NCBI GenBank assembly: GCA_004794655.1
Contig: SMMW01000606.1
Coordinates: 252,501-316,500, forward strand
Direction: 5' to 3'
From: Marisa cornuarietis
Lineage: Eukaryota > Mollusca > Gastropoda > Architaenioglossa > Ampullariidae
DNA length: 64,000 nucleotides
The translations under genes and the position numbers were made by a program. Below are positions 1 through 13,354 of the stretch, in pieces. The notes beneath the pieces were generated by a model. The model searched no databases, was not told the DNA's origin, and saw only the letters and a list, made by a program, of their open reading frames with translations. Numbering within the stretch: the stretch's first letter is position 1; each line of letters starts with the position of its first letter.

Positions 1-2548
1 GGACATTTGGCTAACGGCGTGAGTCAATACTGATGATCCTGGAAAGAAATTCCTGAAGCAATGCCTTCGTTTCTCTTGTCGTGGGTATTTACGAGGGTAC
101 CAGAAAATGTAAAGATGCAGCGTTAGAAACCCTTTAGTTCTTAAATGACTAAGTGACAATATTTCAAGGTAAAATTAATTGACTATACGGTAATGAAGAA
201 AATATATGACATGCATACCAAAGCAAAAAGAGACAAAATACTGTCCTAAAGCAAAACATGTACAATTCCAGCTGTAGCACTGGGAACAACATATATAATA
301 AAAAGGGAGACAGATGAACACACACACACACACACAGACGGAGAAGATAGACCAGCGGAGCAAAAACTATAAAAACAAGAAAAAAAAATAGAGACAATCA
401 GATAGAAAGACAGCTTGTCGGGAGGACAGATAGGCGGACAGACAGATTGCATGCGTCAACATCATCAGTATCGCCTTTTCCAGGAGCGCTTTGCGCAGAT
501 CTCAACCCCCGGGGGAAAAGTAAACACAGGAAAACAACAAGAGGCAAGCTCCCATTTCAACATTTATCCTCCGCCCTATTGTCTTACTGAGCACCGTGAC
601 ACCGATTGTTTGTCCTTCATCAACAGCTGGCTTTTGTGAAATGAAAAGATTTCTGTCAGTGCAACTGTGATTTCGGTAGTCTGTTGAAAGTTATTTGTAC
701 ATATATATTTGCTGCCTTGGCCTTCTCTCTCTTTTCCTGTGTGCACGCGCATGAATGAGAAAGTGTGTAAATCAGTGATCTGCTAAGTGATATCTCATTT
801 TCTTTTTTCTTTTCTTTCACTGTCTGTCGTGACACGTGTGTGCGACCATTATTCACAGCTAATTAGACTAATGACGAACTGAGCAACACTCTCATTAATC
901 AGTTTATAAACGCTCCACATTCGCTAAAAAAACAACAACAAAAAAACAGTAACTTCTGACACCCGACATTTTAATTCCTCCACATCTTGTAATAATTAAA
1001 TATTTCCATCACATACACGTATAACACAGTACACAAAAGTTTGTTGTTTTATAGAATCACTCGCGCGCACAGTGGGGGAGTAAGGGAAGATCCGAATTTT
1101 TTTTAAATCATTACCTAGATGAATCGATTTTATCTGGACATCTATATAAATCGATTTGCGCTTAACAGCATGCCGACAGCAAATCTAATCCTAGAATCTG
1201 CATGGAGGTTTTCGTTTATTTCCTAGCGATAGGGTGGCAGTTCTTCTGGCTTGATGTTTGCGAACAGCAGGAAAGTGTTTGTCATTGCTGAACATGAACG
1301 ATGGAGCGAGCTATGCCATCATACACTCTAGAGAGATAACATTTTTACTGCGGCTTCGATTTCACATAGAGAATAAAAATAGAAGGGAAAAATCCTTTCT
1401 CTATAAAATTGATAGCAGTGCCTGACGTCGACCCGTGCACACACCAAAGTCCCTGGACATGTTAATTCTCAGATATTTTTATTAGAGATGTCGGACAGCG
1501 TTCCTGGACTGGTGGTGGGTTGTACAGCTTCAAAATGATTAAATCTGTGAAAAGATGAGTCCTTCTGTAGTGTGAAATATGGAAAACACTGTTTTTACAA
1601 CTGCTACAAAGCTGTATCCAGGTGTCAATGCCACCCATAAAATAGACATAATTTTGCACACTGGCTGAGTATACTGCATCTTTGAAAATGTATCCTGCAA
1701 AACAGTAATGTTTCCATACCTTTTTTTTTTTAAAAAGGAGGGAAAAAAACAAATCTGCTCTTGGAGTGTCCGCGTTTTCTCGTTAAGAACGACACTGCAC
1801 GGTTAACAGCCCACCTCTCTGCTGGCGAGAAGAAGCATTAGTTAACTTGGCTGGAGTCAAAATTAATGAACTATGTGATCACAAAATATTGTATATAGTG
1901 ATACGGTTTTTCTTGTAAATAAAACTAGTAGCTGCACTGTAGAATTAAGACATTCGTTGAGCCATTATATCCTGTTAAACCTAATTATAACTCTATTGAA
2001 ATTTTCAATAAAACTGATCCAGGAAAAGAAATGTCAATATTCAAATAAACAGCAAAACTATAGAAAAAATATGCAGAAATAAACAAGAAGAGAGCTGCAT
2101 GGTGACTTCGACTGTAGCTTTGCATAAAAAAACTCAGACGGACGACAGGAAAAGTAAACCTTAACTTTTATGCATCCTTTATCCCACGGATGATGATTCT
2201 TCCTAGAACATTTCGCAAGGACATTGTTCTCTAATTTTAAGACAGCTGAATGATTTTTGTGGACACGACATATGAAATAGCTGACAAATATAAATGCTTA
2301 AAACAATAGAGTAAAACATGAAAGACATGTATGGACTCGATCCCTCGCGAGTTTAAACATCATAAATTATCAAATGCTTTGTCAGGGCCCTACTGACTGA
2401 TGTTTTGCGTCATCGTCATCATCTGGTGGTTTATCAGTGAGTTCTGTGTCAGCAATGACCAATCATTGCTGGTCAGTCATCAACAGACCTTATGGTAAGC
2501 TGGTCTTTCTTTTGTTGGCGTTTTCACACGCACACGTGTGCGCGCGCG

Positions 2549-2604
<56 letters not shown>

Positions 2605-2850
2605 GATAAACCCCGGGGCTCGCAGAACGACAAACAGTAAGTACAAGAACACAGACTGAAGGATCCAGCGAATACAACCAGAATCCTAATTTATATACTC
2701 ATATTCCTACATTACAGCTGCGTAGCATAAATATATGATCAAGTTCAAGCCTTGTCAGATTAAGGCTGTCACAGGCCGAAATTTGTTCCAGTCCATCTCT
2801 ACGCTATTTACATAATTTTAACTCTTATGTAATTTTTTTTCATTACTCTT
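1..2850. other. intergenic, no gene seen
   Basis: This AT-rich stretch contains no reading frame with recognisable domains and no convincing splice-bounded exon on either strand. It holds short (CA)n runs near 319-337, poly-A/poly-T runs and the long CG/CA tract listed separately. Its right end probably includes the 3' untranslated region of the minus-strand Kunitz gene. Confidence 0.6.
2525..2603. repeat. alternating CG/CA tract (Z-DNA-prone)
   Basis: About 79 bp of unbroken alternating pyrimidine-purine sequence. It begins with CACACGCACACGTGTG, passes through a (CG)n core and ends in a long (CA)n run. The apparent Thr-His and Cys-Val proteins read across it are artefacts of the repeat. 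Alternating CG/CA sequence of this length is a classic candidate for left-handed Z-DNA. Confidence 0.9.
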
Positions 2851-2856
2851 TTTATT
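2851..2856 (-). promoter_or_regulatory. candidate poly(A) signal of the Kunitz gene
   Basis: AATAAA on the minus strand, about 190 bases past the stop codon at 3046. It is the first canonical hexamer I see downstream of the stop, so it is a plausible 3' end of the sushi/Kunitz mRNA. Confidence 0.4.
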
Positions 2857-3045
2857 TGTATTCATACTTATAGGTAGGAATACACACTTGGTGTCTTCAT
2901 TTGCTCACAACTATAGAAACCTTTCATATCATGTACAAAAAAAATAATGAAGGCACCCAGTTCCCAATAATACATATAAAAATATAATAATTACAGCTTT
3001 CAAATAAAACATCGGCGTATTCTTTTACTTTGTCTCTAATTTGTT

Positions 3046-3574
3046 TCATCGGCATTCGTGCTGACAAATATCCATCGATTCAAAGTTGTTTTCGTTACCG
3101 CCGCAGCCTCCGTATACAAAGGATGTGCACTCGTCAATGGAATGGTCGAAGTAGAACCGGGGTAGATACATTTGACAAGGACCGACAACTTTTGGTAAGA
3201 AGCAAATATGTGGAAGACCTTCCGTGGGGATGATTCCTGGAAGCAGGCATGCGAGTAACAATCGTTATATTATACTTCTTTTCTCTTCTTTCTCTTTTTT
3301 CAGTTCTTTCCACGTTATAAAATCTGTTTGTCTTCTTTTCTTTCTTTTAACTTTGTTTTGAAGATTACAAGAAAATGTATTTTCGAAAAAAATCAAGGCA
3401 CAGAATTAGGTTTCAGATTATAAGGCATTTTATTGTTTGTAAACCTAGGTTTACACAAACTATGGCAAGACTATAACAAGTATTCTGTAACTGTCTATTC
3501 ATCCATCCATCCATCCAACCAACTTTAGGTATAGATGTTTACATGCGCCAGCGATCGTGCGTGGAAGTATGTGC

Positions 3575-3634
<60 letters not shown>

Positions 3635-6600
3635 GCATTAGTTCTCTCACCACAGATTATAAATTCAGCCAAACCTTGGTGTCATAAACCTCCAGTATGT
3701 AAATTACCCGCACTAAGAAAACGAGACTGTTAATGCCCTGTCCTACTATTAAAAGCACTTGATCCCGCTATAAGAAACAAGGACCCGAAAATTCAATCCG
3801 AAACAGTTGAGTTCTGAATAAACATGAGCAGATAAGAACAAAGTCTACGAATGCAGCATCTACGTTAGCAAACTTGAAGTCACTTTACTTAACAAAGGTA
3901 CGGCACATTTTTGATTAACCCAAACTTTTATTTGATTCATATAGATAGGAAGGGTTCAGAAATGTGTAAATGTGATTTAAGGAAACTGGGTATGCAGCAT
4001 TCAGGTACTCAGGATGTCGCAACGGGAATTATTCTCGTAAAAATAATGAAACTTTAGCTCCCGTTATCAGAATATTCGTTATCTGGATTTTCTAGAAGAG
4101 GTTCATCCCGATACCAAGGTTTTCCGCTTAGAAGCGACCCTAGACGTACTTCTCTACGAAGAAGCGAATGTCCTACTCACCTGGGGATGTGTCTGTGAGT
4201 CTGTGACTGGTCATACCCCTGATCTCAGACCCGCCACCCCTCATACCCATGGGTAAAAGACTCGGCGGCATGACTGTGAAAAGTAAAACAATCCAATTAA
4301 CAAAACATCAAATAATGCAGCATAGAAATAAAATGATTTTTTTTGTCTTTTCGTCGTTAATTGATTACTTATTCAGTTATTTTTACTTTGTTTCACTTGA
4401 TTTGCTAGCTACCTGAATAGTAGCATATATGCATATACACAGATACATGCATAAAATATACCCATTCGTTTATAAATACATATCTACTTAGAAACCCAAG
4501 ACAAACAGGCAGGGAGGCAAATACTTAGATTTATAGACTTACTGCCTGACGAACCAAGAGACACTGCACCCGCATCATCACCTTTAAGTGGCGAACTAAG
4601 TGATGGAACACATGGCGTTTCATTTCCTTGAGCCAAGTGTTATTACAAGCTGTTAGCATTTCGCGCGCACTGACAATGATTTACAGCATCAAAAATTTAG
4701 GGAGCCTTGCAGCAGCCAAGTTTAAATATATATTACATAAAAATTTTTTATCAAGGGAACAAACTCAGTGGCACAACAGGCAACATGTGGAACAGAGCTG
4801 AGAAAAGAGTTAAGACCCTTCACTGGTGTCAAAAAAAAAAAAAAAAGAAAAAAAAGTTAACACATTTTGTGTGTTGGATCAACCCTTTAAAACCATAATT
4901 ATTTAGATGAAATTAGGCTATGTGAAAAAGTTGTTATATCTGGTATTAGTACAACTGGTGATGTTGATAAAAATGTGAACTTTATTATTTTTCTAGCAAA
5001 CGTTTTTATTTTTAAATACAGCCATTCCAACAATGGATAAGTTTATAGCCTTTTCTAAAGTCACGATATATTGTGGAACAGTATGTGGTTTATGTTAATA
5101 GCACACATATATCCAATCAAAAACAGGGGCTCCCATTTGGTCCTGTCATTTCTTTAATAACAGTATATTATTTGTAAAAACAGAAAAAGGGAACTTTTAA
5201 AGAAACCGAGGGCGGCTTCGAGATAACTGCCATGTACAACAAATGTTTAAACCTGATTTGATTTGTGTATGTTTAAACCGGTCTTTCTGCGGCACCTGCC
5301 TTTTAACTGCGCAGGGCATGGGGAGATGGCAGGTTAATAAAATGTTTGCTTATATTGTAGCAGATGAATTGCTTTCTTATTTCTATTATATTATGTGTGT
5401 ATTATGTTGTTTCTGTGTATGTCAGTGGCGTAGGAAGATGCTCGGCTTGGGGGGGGGGGGGCAAGCTCCATGCTGACAATGAATCATGAATGACGTTCAC
5501 ATTCTTGCCTTCCAAGCATCTTTATTGGGGGGGGGGCGGCTGACCCTTGCCCCCCCCCCCGTTCCTACGCCACTGTATGTATACTGCTTAATATTGCATT
5601 ATTTTATTATTTTTGTATTTCTTGCACATGTATGTATTGTGGAATAAAAATGTTTTCAAAAAATCTTTAAACTTTGCACAATACAACAATCTGAAAATGA
5701 CTTACATTTGTAAGAGAACGGGTCTAAAATATATGTACTTACTTAGAAATATTAGCATTATTCATAATAATATTCATATTCGGTCGCTCGCAGGCATTAA
5801 AAATCTGTACACATCCATGTTACTACTCAAAGTAGGAAAACAGAATACTATCTAAAAAAATTTTTTGTTTACTTTGGCATGTAGGAATCTCCATTGGCTG
5901 CCAAGCGACGACGTTTTTGAAAGGATCAGGAACTCGTAGACACGTGATGTGATCTTGACCAATCAGAGTGTAACCAGGGTCACAGAAGACGTGTAGGGAG
6001 GCATCAAGACTGTAGTTGCTGCCCTGGAGGTAGCCATGTTCGGGTGGTTTGGGTGGAGGGCAGGAGGGTGTAGAGGTTTCTCGTATGCTGTAGACAGGGT
6101 GCGCTTCGTCCTCCTCCCCATCCTTCAGAGGACGTATTTCAACGAGGCTTGGATTACTGGCTGCGGAAATGGCAAGGACAAATCAACAATTGAGTAATAA
6201 ACTAAAAAGAAAAACAAACAAACAAACACAAACATATATACTTCATGAATCGATCGACTTTCCAGTGTTCTGTGAATTTCTTCAAGCATAGAAGCGGTTT
6301 AAAAAAAAGCGTATTAGGTCCCCTGATCGTTTTCTTTTTAGGTCGCAGGGGAGTAAAGGTGTCATAGGCCACACTTTTCTCTGGGCCAGCTTTTGTGAGG
6401 ATAGTGTCCATCTCCTCTCTTCTCACTGTCTTATTTTCCACAATTCTTGTGGAGTCAGGTGCTCATTACCGACAGCTGATTCAACTCTCCATGAGATAAA
6501 TTCGGATAGTAAGGTTACTCGAAATTGCAGGTCATAATGGTTTGACCCCTAACGCTGGTTCCACTCGCCGCCGTTCCGTTCCGTACCCATAGATGGATGG

Positions 6601-7004
6601 ATGTCCCATTTCGAGCGAATTCGCCATCTTTCACAAATGTCTGTTGGTAGCAATCTAAGTTCAAAAGGAGATCTAGCGTCTTTACGTACAGACCAGAAAC
6701 GTCTGCCTTTTCAAATTGTTCGGGATGATTGTTTCCACTGTTCTGTTACCCACATTCCTCATAAAGGTTGTTGCATAATTCTGCAGTAACAGCAATTGCT
6801 CTGAACCTTACCAAAAAACAGTTGCCTCCCCCCCCCATTTTATTTTGGTAAACCTGCAGCTGCTCTGACGACGCGAAAACATTGTCAGTAAACAGTTACC
6901 TTTGGATAAACCTAGAGTACAGTACATCTTTTGTGTGATGCAATCGATTGACAAGTCCACAAAATAAAGACGAAACTAACATTTATCTGAGTGGGCCGCT
7001 GGAT

Positions 7005-7084
<80 letters not shown>

Positions 7085-10000
7085 GCTTATAGAACGCCGA
7101 TATCTAATGTCTCACAGCGCTTTACAAAATAACACATTTTTCTGTGGTGTTTTCACTCTGTGGTGCAGGAAAAGGGTTTTGAGGTAGGGTGGTAAGGAGA
7201 ATAGGGTGGCCAGAGGAATGCGTAGAGCAATTGCACAACTCACGTTTGCACGAGTACTCCTCTCCTGGCGACCAGATACCGCCCCTGCAGAAGGTGCAGG
7301 CAATGCACGTGAGCTCACTGGGGCCCGCCAGGACATAACCTTTTTCACACAGCACGTGCACTTTTGCTCCTTCGCGGAAGTCGCTTCCCACGATGAAGCC
7401 ATTGTCAGGCGGAGAAGGCGACAAGCACTGAGCACTCTCCTGGATGCCAGACGGCTCTGCACATGGTAGAGATAATAAACAACCTGCTTGTGAGGGGATC
7501 AGAGAGTCAGCAAAAGGTTTCTTTACCAGCGCATACAGGCGATATATACATGCACGCACGAACACCACACGCATGAGCAGATTCTTCACACACACACACA
7601 CGCACAAGTTACTATTAGAAGGAGCGGCTGAATGCATATTATTCATTGTAAAGAAATGCATGATAAATTGGAAGTTTAATTTGCTCAGGATGATCGTGGT
7701 AGGATTACGTACAGTTTTAGATCTTGTGTCTTGGTTCAAGATAAAAATGAACATTACAATGACTGGCTTATAACTGAAGATTGCGAAGACGACAGTGGGT
7801 GAAGTTTGTTTTTTATTATTGCTACTCTGAGATAAACATTAGACCAAGAAACCTATACATTTTTGGAAAAGAGAAAACTTGAACTTTGCAATAAAAAGTA
7901 ATGAAAATCGCCTTGCCCGTGCTACCCGGCAAAGCCACGATCGTGGCTTGTCGAACCAAGAGGGTTAAAACCGTTCAATTATGCCTCATTTGTGTGCTAA
8001 GAGAGGTAGAGAGAGGGCGGGAGAGAGAACGTATAAAGAAAAATGGAGAAAGAGAGACCTTTGAGATGGATGCGTTGGCGGAAAGGCGAGATGGTCTAGA
8101 GATGGGGACAGGTCCCCCCCCCCCAAAAAAAAAATGGGAGGATGGAACAGGATTTGAAAGGTGAGAGACGGAGATGGAGAAAAAGTGAAAGAGGTTTTTT
8201 TTAGAGCTTCAACTGTAACCGTTGTTCGCAAAATATATTTGGGGAGTCTCCGAATTTGAGAACATGCTCATCACACGGTCACCTTCATTCTAGCAAGCTC
8301 GCTGATCGCAAACCTGTCTCTAACAGTACCTCCTGTCACCCGAATTCACAACGTCCAGATGGCGCAGGGTGCCTCGTGTACCAGGTACCGACTCGATCCA
8401 TCTCGGAACGGTACCAAATATTTGACTAGGCTTAGGCCTGTCGTGGCTGTCGCGTCGGTGTGTATGGAGGAAAAGTATACCGGGTGGCGGAACTTTACAG
8501 CCTAAGTACATAACAAGCTGGGTACTGCCATCACACCTCACCTAAGGTTTTCGGAAGGCTGTGGAGACTGCAAAGGATAACGATTAAGGTTACCCTACTT
8601 CCGTAATCGAATGCCGCTCGGCCCTCCACAACGTTAGACTAAAGGCTGAACTAGAAAGTACGGATGATGAATTGTTCGCTTACTTGACGTCTCATGTTTC
8701 AAATCACGTAAATCACGTGAAGGAAATGTGCCTAGGGGGTCTGAAAACGTAAAAGAGTTTATATAGGTATGAGATCTTAACGGATAAGACATTGTGTAAT
8801 TAATAAGCCAGACATAAAAAGTGATAATTCGCAAATGCTTGCTGCCAACTACAGTGTATCAGTGACATGCTTTTACATGTACTAATTGCATAAGGGATAA
8901 ATGTCATAGAAATAATTAGTAAATGCATGTAGATTGCAGTGTATTTATTTCTGTCAATGGTCGATATATATGTATATGACTTTCGGTATCTTTATCGAAG
9001 GCATGGAAAGGGGTAAAATCGAAGTCCGAAAACCTAACAATTTTAACGGGGATCTGAACTGGGGCAGTTGGTGGTGAAAGCACCCTCACCTCGACAGTGA
9101 GAATCTGTTGTCTTGAGTTCGTATCTTGGCTCCGATGTAACTCTTTCTGAAAGTGGCATAAGGTTACCGTCATACAGGGCTGACTGTTTGTGGTTTTCTC
9201 CGGGTACTCCGCTTTCCTCTACCTTATCACCTTAACGCCCGTGCGCGCACATGCGCTCACTGCATGTGTGTGTGAGAGTGAGAGAGAAAATGATCTGAGT
9301 GATGGCCAATGAATTTATAAGACGCATTTGATGACTACGTGTGTGCGCGTGCAATTTTATGCATGTAAGCACCTTCCACCCGCCTTTGTTGGTGGAGTGC
9401 TGCGATCTAAAAATGAACAATTATTATTTTTATGCAGTTTAAAAAAATTGCATTGCTGCCAATATTTATGCGGCTGTGGTAATTACGATATCCCACTCAT
9501 CCCGTCTGCGATGTGTGAAGATTTAGGATTTCACTCATAACGTGAACAGCCCGTATACCTCGAAACCCGTCGAAGATCCTTAGAATACGAAATCACTGTC
9601 ACGGCAAAATATCCATAATATCAATGCCTAAAAAAAAAACCACTAATACTTAATTATACAATTAACAATATCGTGCGTAATCTCTGTACATTAGCGCATC
9701 AGACCACGCAACGTATGTGCTGTCGTGGTCCCGCCCGTCCCTGGTCCGCCCAACGCTCGGGTTGTAACGAGCAGAGCCGAACGATCACGAACGAGCAGCG
9801 GACGCTTATCGGGGGAAAGCGAGGGGTAACAGGCGGGGTGGGGAGGGGGGAAGCGAGTGGCTCCGTGCCGGCAAGTGTCTGGTACGTAGCGCCCGATAAG
9901 GCGAGCCGAGATAGCGCGAAAGAGATCAAGCAATTAAAGAGGACGCAGAGCCCACTGTTTTCGGTTCGCCACCTCTTCTCCGCGAGTTCAGCCTGGATTT

Positions 10001-10174
10001 CCGATGTCAACAGCGCTTACTTACCTCGTAATCAAGTGAGAACTGCGGCGGGAAGGAAAGAAAGGTCGCACGAACTTAAATCCTCTTTCTCTTCCCCGCC
10101 ACCCCCTTTTTTTGGACAAAAATACGTCTATGCAAAGTCTCTGTGCGTGCGTGCGTGCGTTCGTGCGTGCGTGC

Positions 10175-10215
<41 letters not shown>

Positions 10216-12197
10216 TGTGTTTGAGAGAGAAATTCGTGTACGATCAATCACAACAAAAATAAAACCAAGAATAAATAAAGCTAACCCAAGCAAAGCAAAC
10301 GGAAAACCAGTCAAACAAAATCCCCCCCCCCACAAAAAAGCAGTAGCAAGCAACTTAAATGTCCCTGTAATGTGGCACTTAACTGACTTAAGAATGCGTA
10401 AAGTAACATTAAAGTAGGTTACAGACAAATGGGTAAAGTAGTAAACAGATACACAGCTGTCAACAAATTGGTGAATAGGTGTAAATGATGGAACTGGTAT
10501 ACAGTTAATAAGCAAGACTGTATTCAAATTACTCACTTGTTGTACAAGCACTTACAGCTTGCCAAATACAAAAGGCGGAATACAAGTGGGTGCGCGGAGA
10601 AGGGAAGCCACATATAAATACACAAGACAGTTTATAAAGTAGGACAGGCGGTGTAGGTATTACGGCGTGAAAGTGCCAAAGGTATGATGCACCTGAGGAG
10701 AATACTGCGCCACCTGGCGACTCTCACAAGCAGCGAATGAGAGACCTGCGTCGTACGTTTGTCATCCATTAATTAGTCAAAAGATCATTATAGTGGCCCT
10801 TTCTGTTTACAAGATCCTAACGTTCACCTCACAGGAATGAACACTAGAACATACACACGTCAAATCTTGAAGACCGTGCATCCAGAAATATCCTGAGTAG
10901 TCACTCACACACAAAAAATGCCTTAGTACACGCAACATGGGATGACCTTTCGATGTGAAGGTGCATTTCGTGTTGTTTTCTTTAGGAGAGTCGAATGCAA
11001 ATGATTGCTTGTCAGAGTAAAAGACTTTGATAATTTTCCGGATTTGGTCCTTCTGTGCTTTTCCTGTTCGCCTGTTCAGTGTAAGAGTGATTAACAGTCG
11101 AAAGACTAGTCTTCAACACTTTAGCATTACCTTTTTCGACATCTTTTCTGTATTGTTTTATTAGAAAACTTTCTGTACTGCAGACATGCAACTTTTCTAG
11201 ATTTCATCGCCAATAACACACAAACCGACGTCTAAATAATAGCCTGCTCTGGTTTTGAATTGTATTACACTCTTCCTTCCAACAGCGGGGAAAGTTTGCA
11301 AGTCATACGAAGAAACTCTGAAAACTTGATTTCATGAATCACTTCCTCGTTCAAAGAAGTTAAAACATCCATCTTACTCCCACCCCCCATCCTTTACAAA
11401 ATCTGAATTAAAGGTACATCAGCTGTCTACGAGCTAAGATCGCTCCAATGCACAACCATTTCTGATATAATGCAATGATGTAGAGTCTGACATTTGTACC
11501 CTAATGTATTGCCAACGGCCATCCATTAGTTCAGAAATGGCCTTGTGGTTTATAAAATGTGGACCTTGATTGATAAAAAGTGCCGGACTGGGGAGAGGGA
11601 AATGGTAGTTTTGAGTGAAGAAATTGTATATTCGGAAGGGCAGATACGCAGTAGTATGGACGGTGGGGTGGAAGCAGGGAAAGACTTCAGAAGCGCCGGT
11701 TATAATACCGACATCACGAGTGTACTGGTCCTATAGTAGGTCACGCAGACTTTACACGTGTACGTCACCACACTCAGGCTCTTGCTGTCTACGTCTACGT
11801 GACGTCGCGGTCAGTCGTTAACCGAATGATATTAATTACGGATCAAGACACTAGATGGACCCAATGTCGACGGTCACATGTACTTCAGAAACTGGCTGCG
11901 TCTGCGTGAGACACATCAAAGTAAACAGGAAATAGCTTATCTTGCCACAAGGGTATAGGCGACCATGTCACTTTACTAATGCTTGGCTTACTCACTCTCG
12001 TAAATTATGAAGTTAAAGACATTTGTTTTATGTATTCCACGCAAAGTTAAAACATAGCAAACGGAGTGTGTTCCAGTGTAAAACAGCATCCTGTCTGTTC
12101 ACTGTAAACAGATGCACGACATCCACACACACAACCACTTAGTTATGTTTAGTCTATTAAACCCATCCACGATAACGCTTTCCATCCACTCGTTCAC

Positions 12198-12283
<86 letters not shown>

Positions 12284-12624
12284 CGAGTTTATGGATGTTT
12301 GCATACCAGTCAATAAAAAATATGAATAATTCCCCATGTCATAGTTAGTAAATGCGCTCACACGCACGAACACACATCATCATGCACGCGTGCTTGAGAG
12401 AAGCACAAATATTCTCTTTCTTTCATCCTTACACACATGTATGAATGGTGGCTTTAAGGGGATGGTGTGAGAGTTTGGGGGATGTTAGGAGGAGGGTGAA
12501 GACTGGTATAAATTGTTCTTTGACGCCCAGTGGCCTTGAGGATGCTTTCTCTTTTAACATTTCCCTTCTATATGTGTTTGAAGTCTATCGTTATGGTGTA
12601 CAAGTAGGAGTTTCTCTATTTCTC

Positions 12625-12675
<51 letters not shown>

Positions 12676-13321
12676 AAATTCCTAGATGCTTTACTGTGAT
12701 GTAGACGTATATTTATGTATAGCGCTCTTTGAGCATGTGTTTATTGCAGTCAGTTTTAAATTGTTGTTCATAGTTGGATTATGTTCTATGATGTGTAGTT
12801 ATAGTGACAGCTGCTCACTCCCTTGCTGAAGCTATGCTGAAGCAATAAAGAATCCATCAAATCAAATAAATTAATCCTTACACTCATGGACACGCACGCA
12901 AGCGTATACACTCCCTATATTTTATCTGTTTTATATAGGTGCATGTGTGTGAACTCTATAAACACAAGCTGACCGACAAACACTCACTTTTCCTTTTTGA
13001 TTACAGCTGACTTCAACTCCTGGTACATGATTTCTAAGATATAAAAGGTTATCAGAAGATACGCAAAGGCCCATTTTAACTGGTTGATAACATCTGTTTT
13101 TATCTGACACTTGAGCGAGCCTTTTGATTCAGTTTCGCCAACACGAACACTGCAGTATATTTTTCCTCACAGTAAATATTCATCAGCTATGATGCTTCGG
13201 CAGTGTTGGCGATAAATCATAGCGCATAATCCCGTTATACATGTAATCTATTGTCCCTTTAAGTTCTCTTAACGAGAGAATAATCTTTATTCGTGGACGA
13301 ACACACTTTTAAGAGTGCACA

Positions 13322-13354
<33 letters not shown>

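Noticed and set aside
1462..1752. 96-codon minus-strand frame
   Set aside because: No domain, no splice-site support, AT-biased codons; consistent with chance.
2437..2677. Open frames of 65-67 codons on both strands
   Set aside because: They are translations of the (CA)n/(CG)n tract (Thr-His and Cys-Val runs) with no flanking coding character. The same applies to frames over the repeats near 10140, 12200, 12630, 16550, 53490 and 62790.
7014..7084. CRISPR-like or satellite array
   Set aside because: Pure (GAT)n microsatellite with no spacers.
10021..10043. 18-nt microexon of the Kunitz gene
   Set aside because: It has AG before and GTAAGT after, but in the required phase 1 it contains a TGA.
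9673..10551. Overlapping long frames on both strands (up to about 180 codons)
   Set aside because: The GC-rich, stop-poor block keeps several frames open at once. No recognisable motif, and part of the length is microsatellite.
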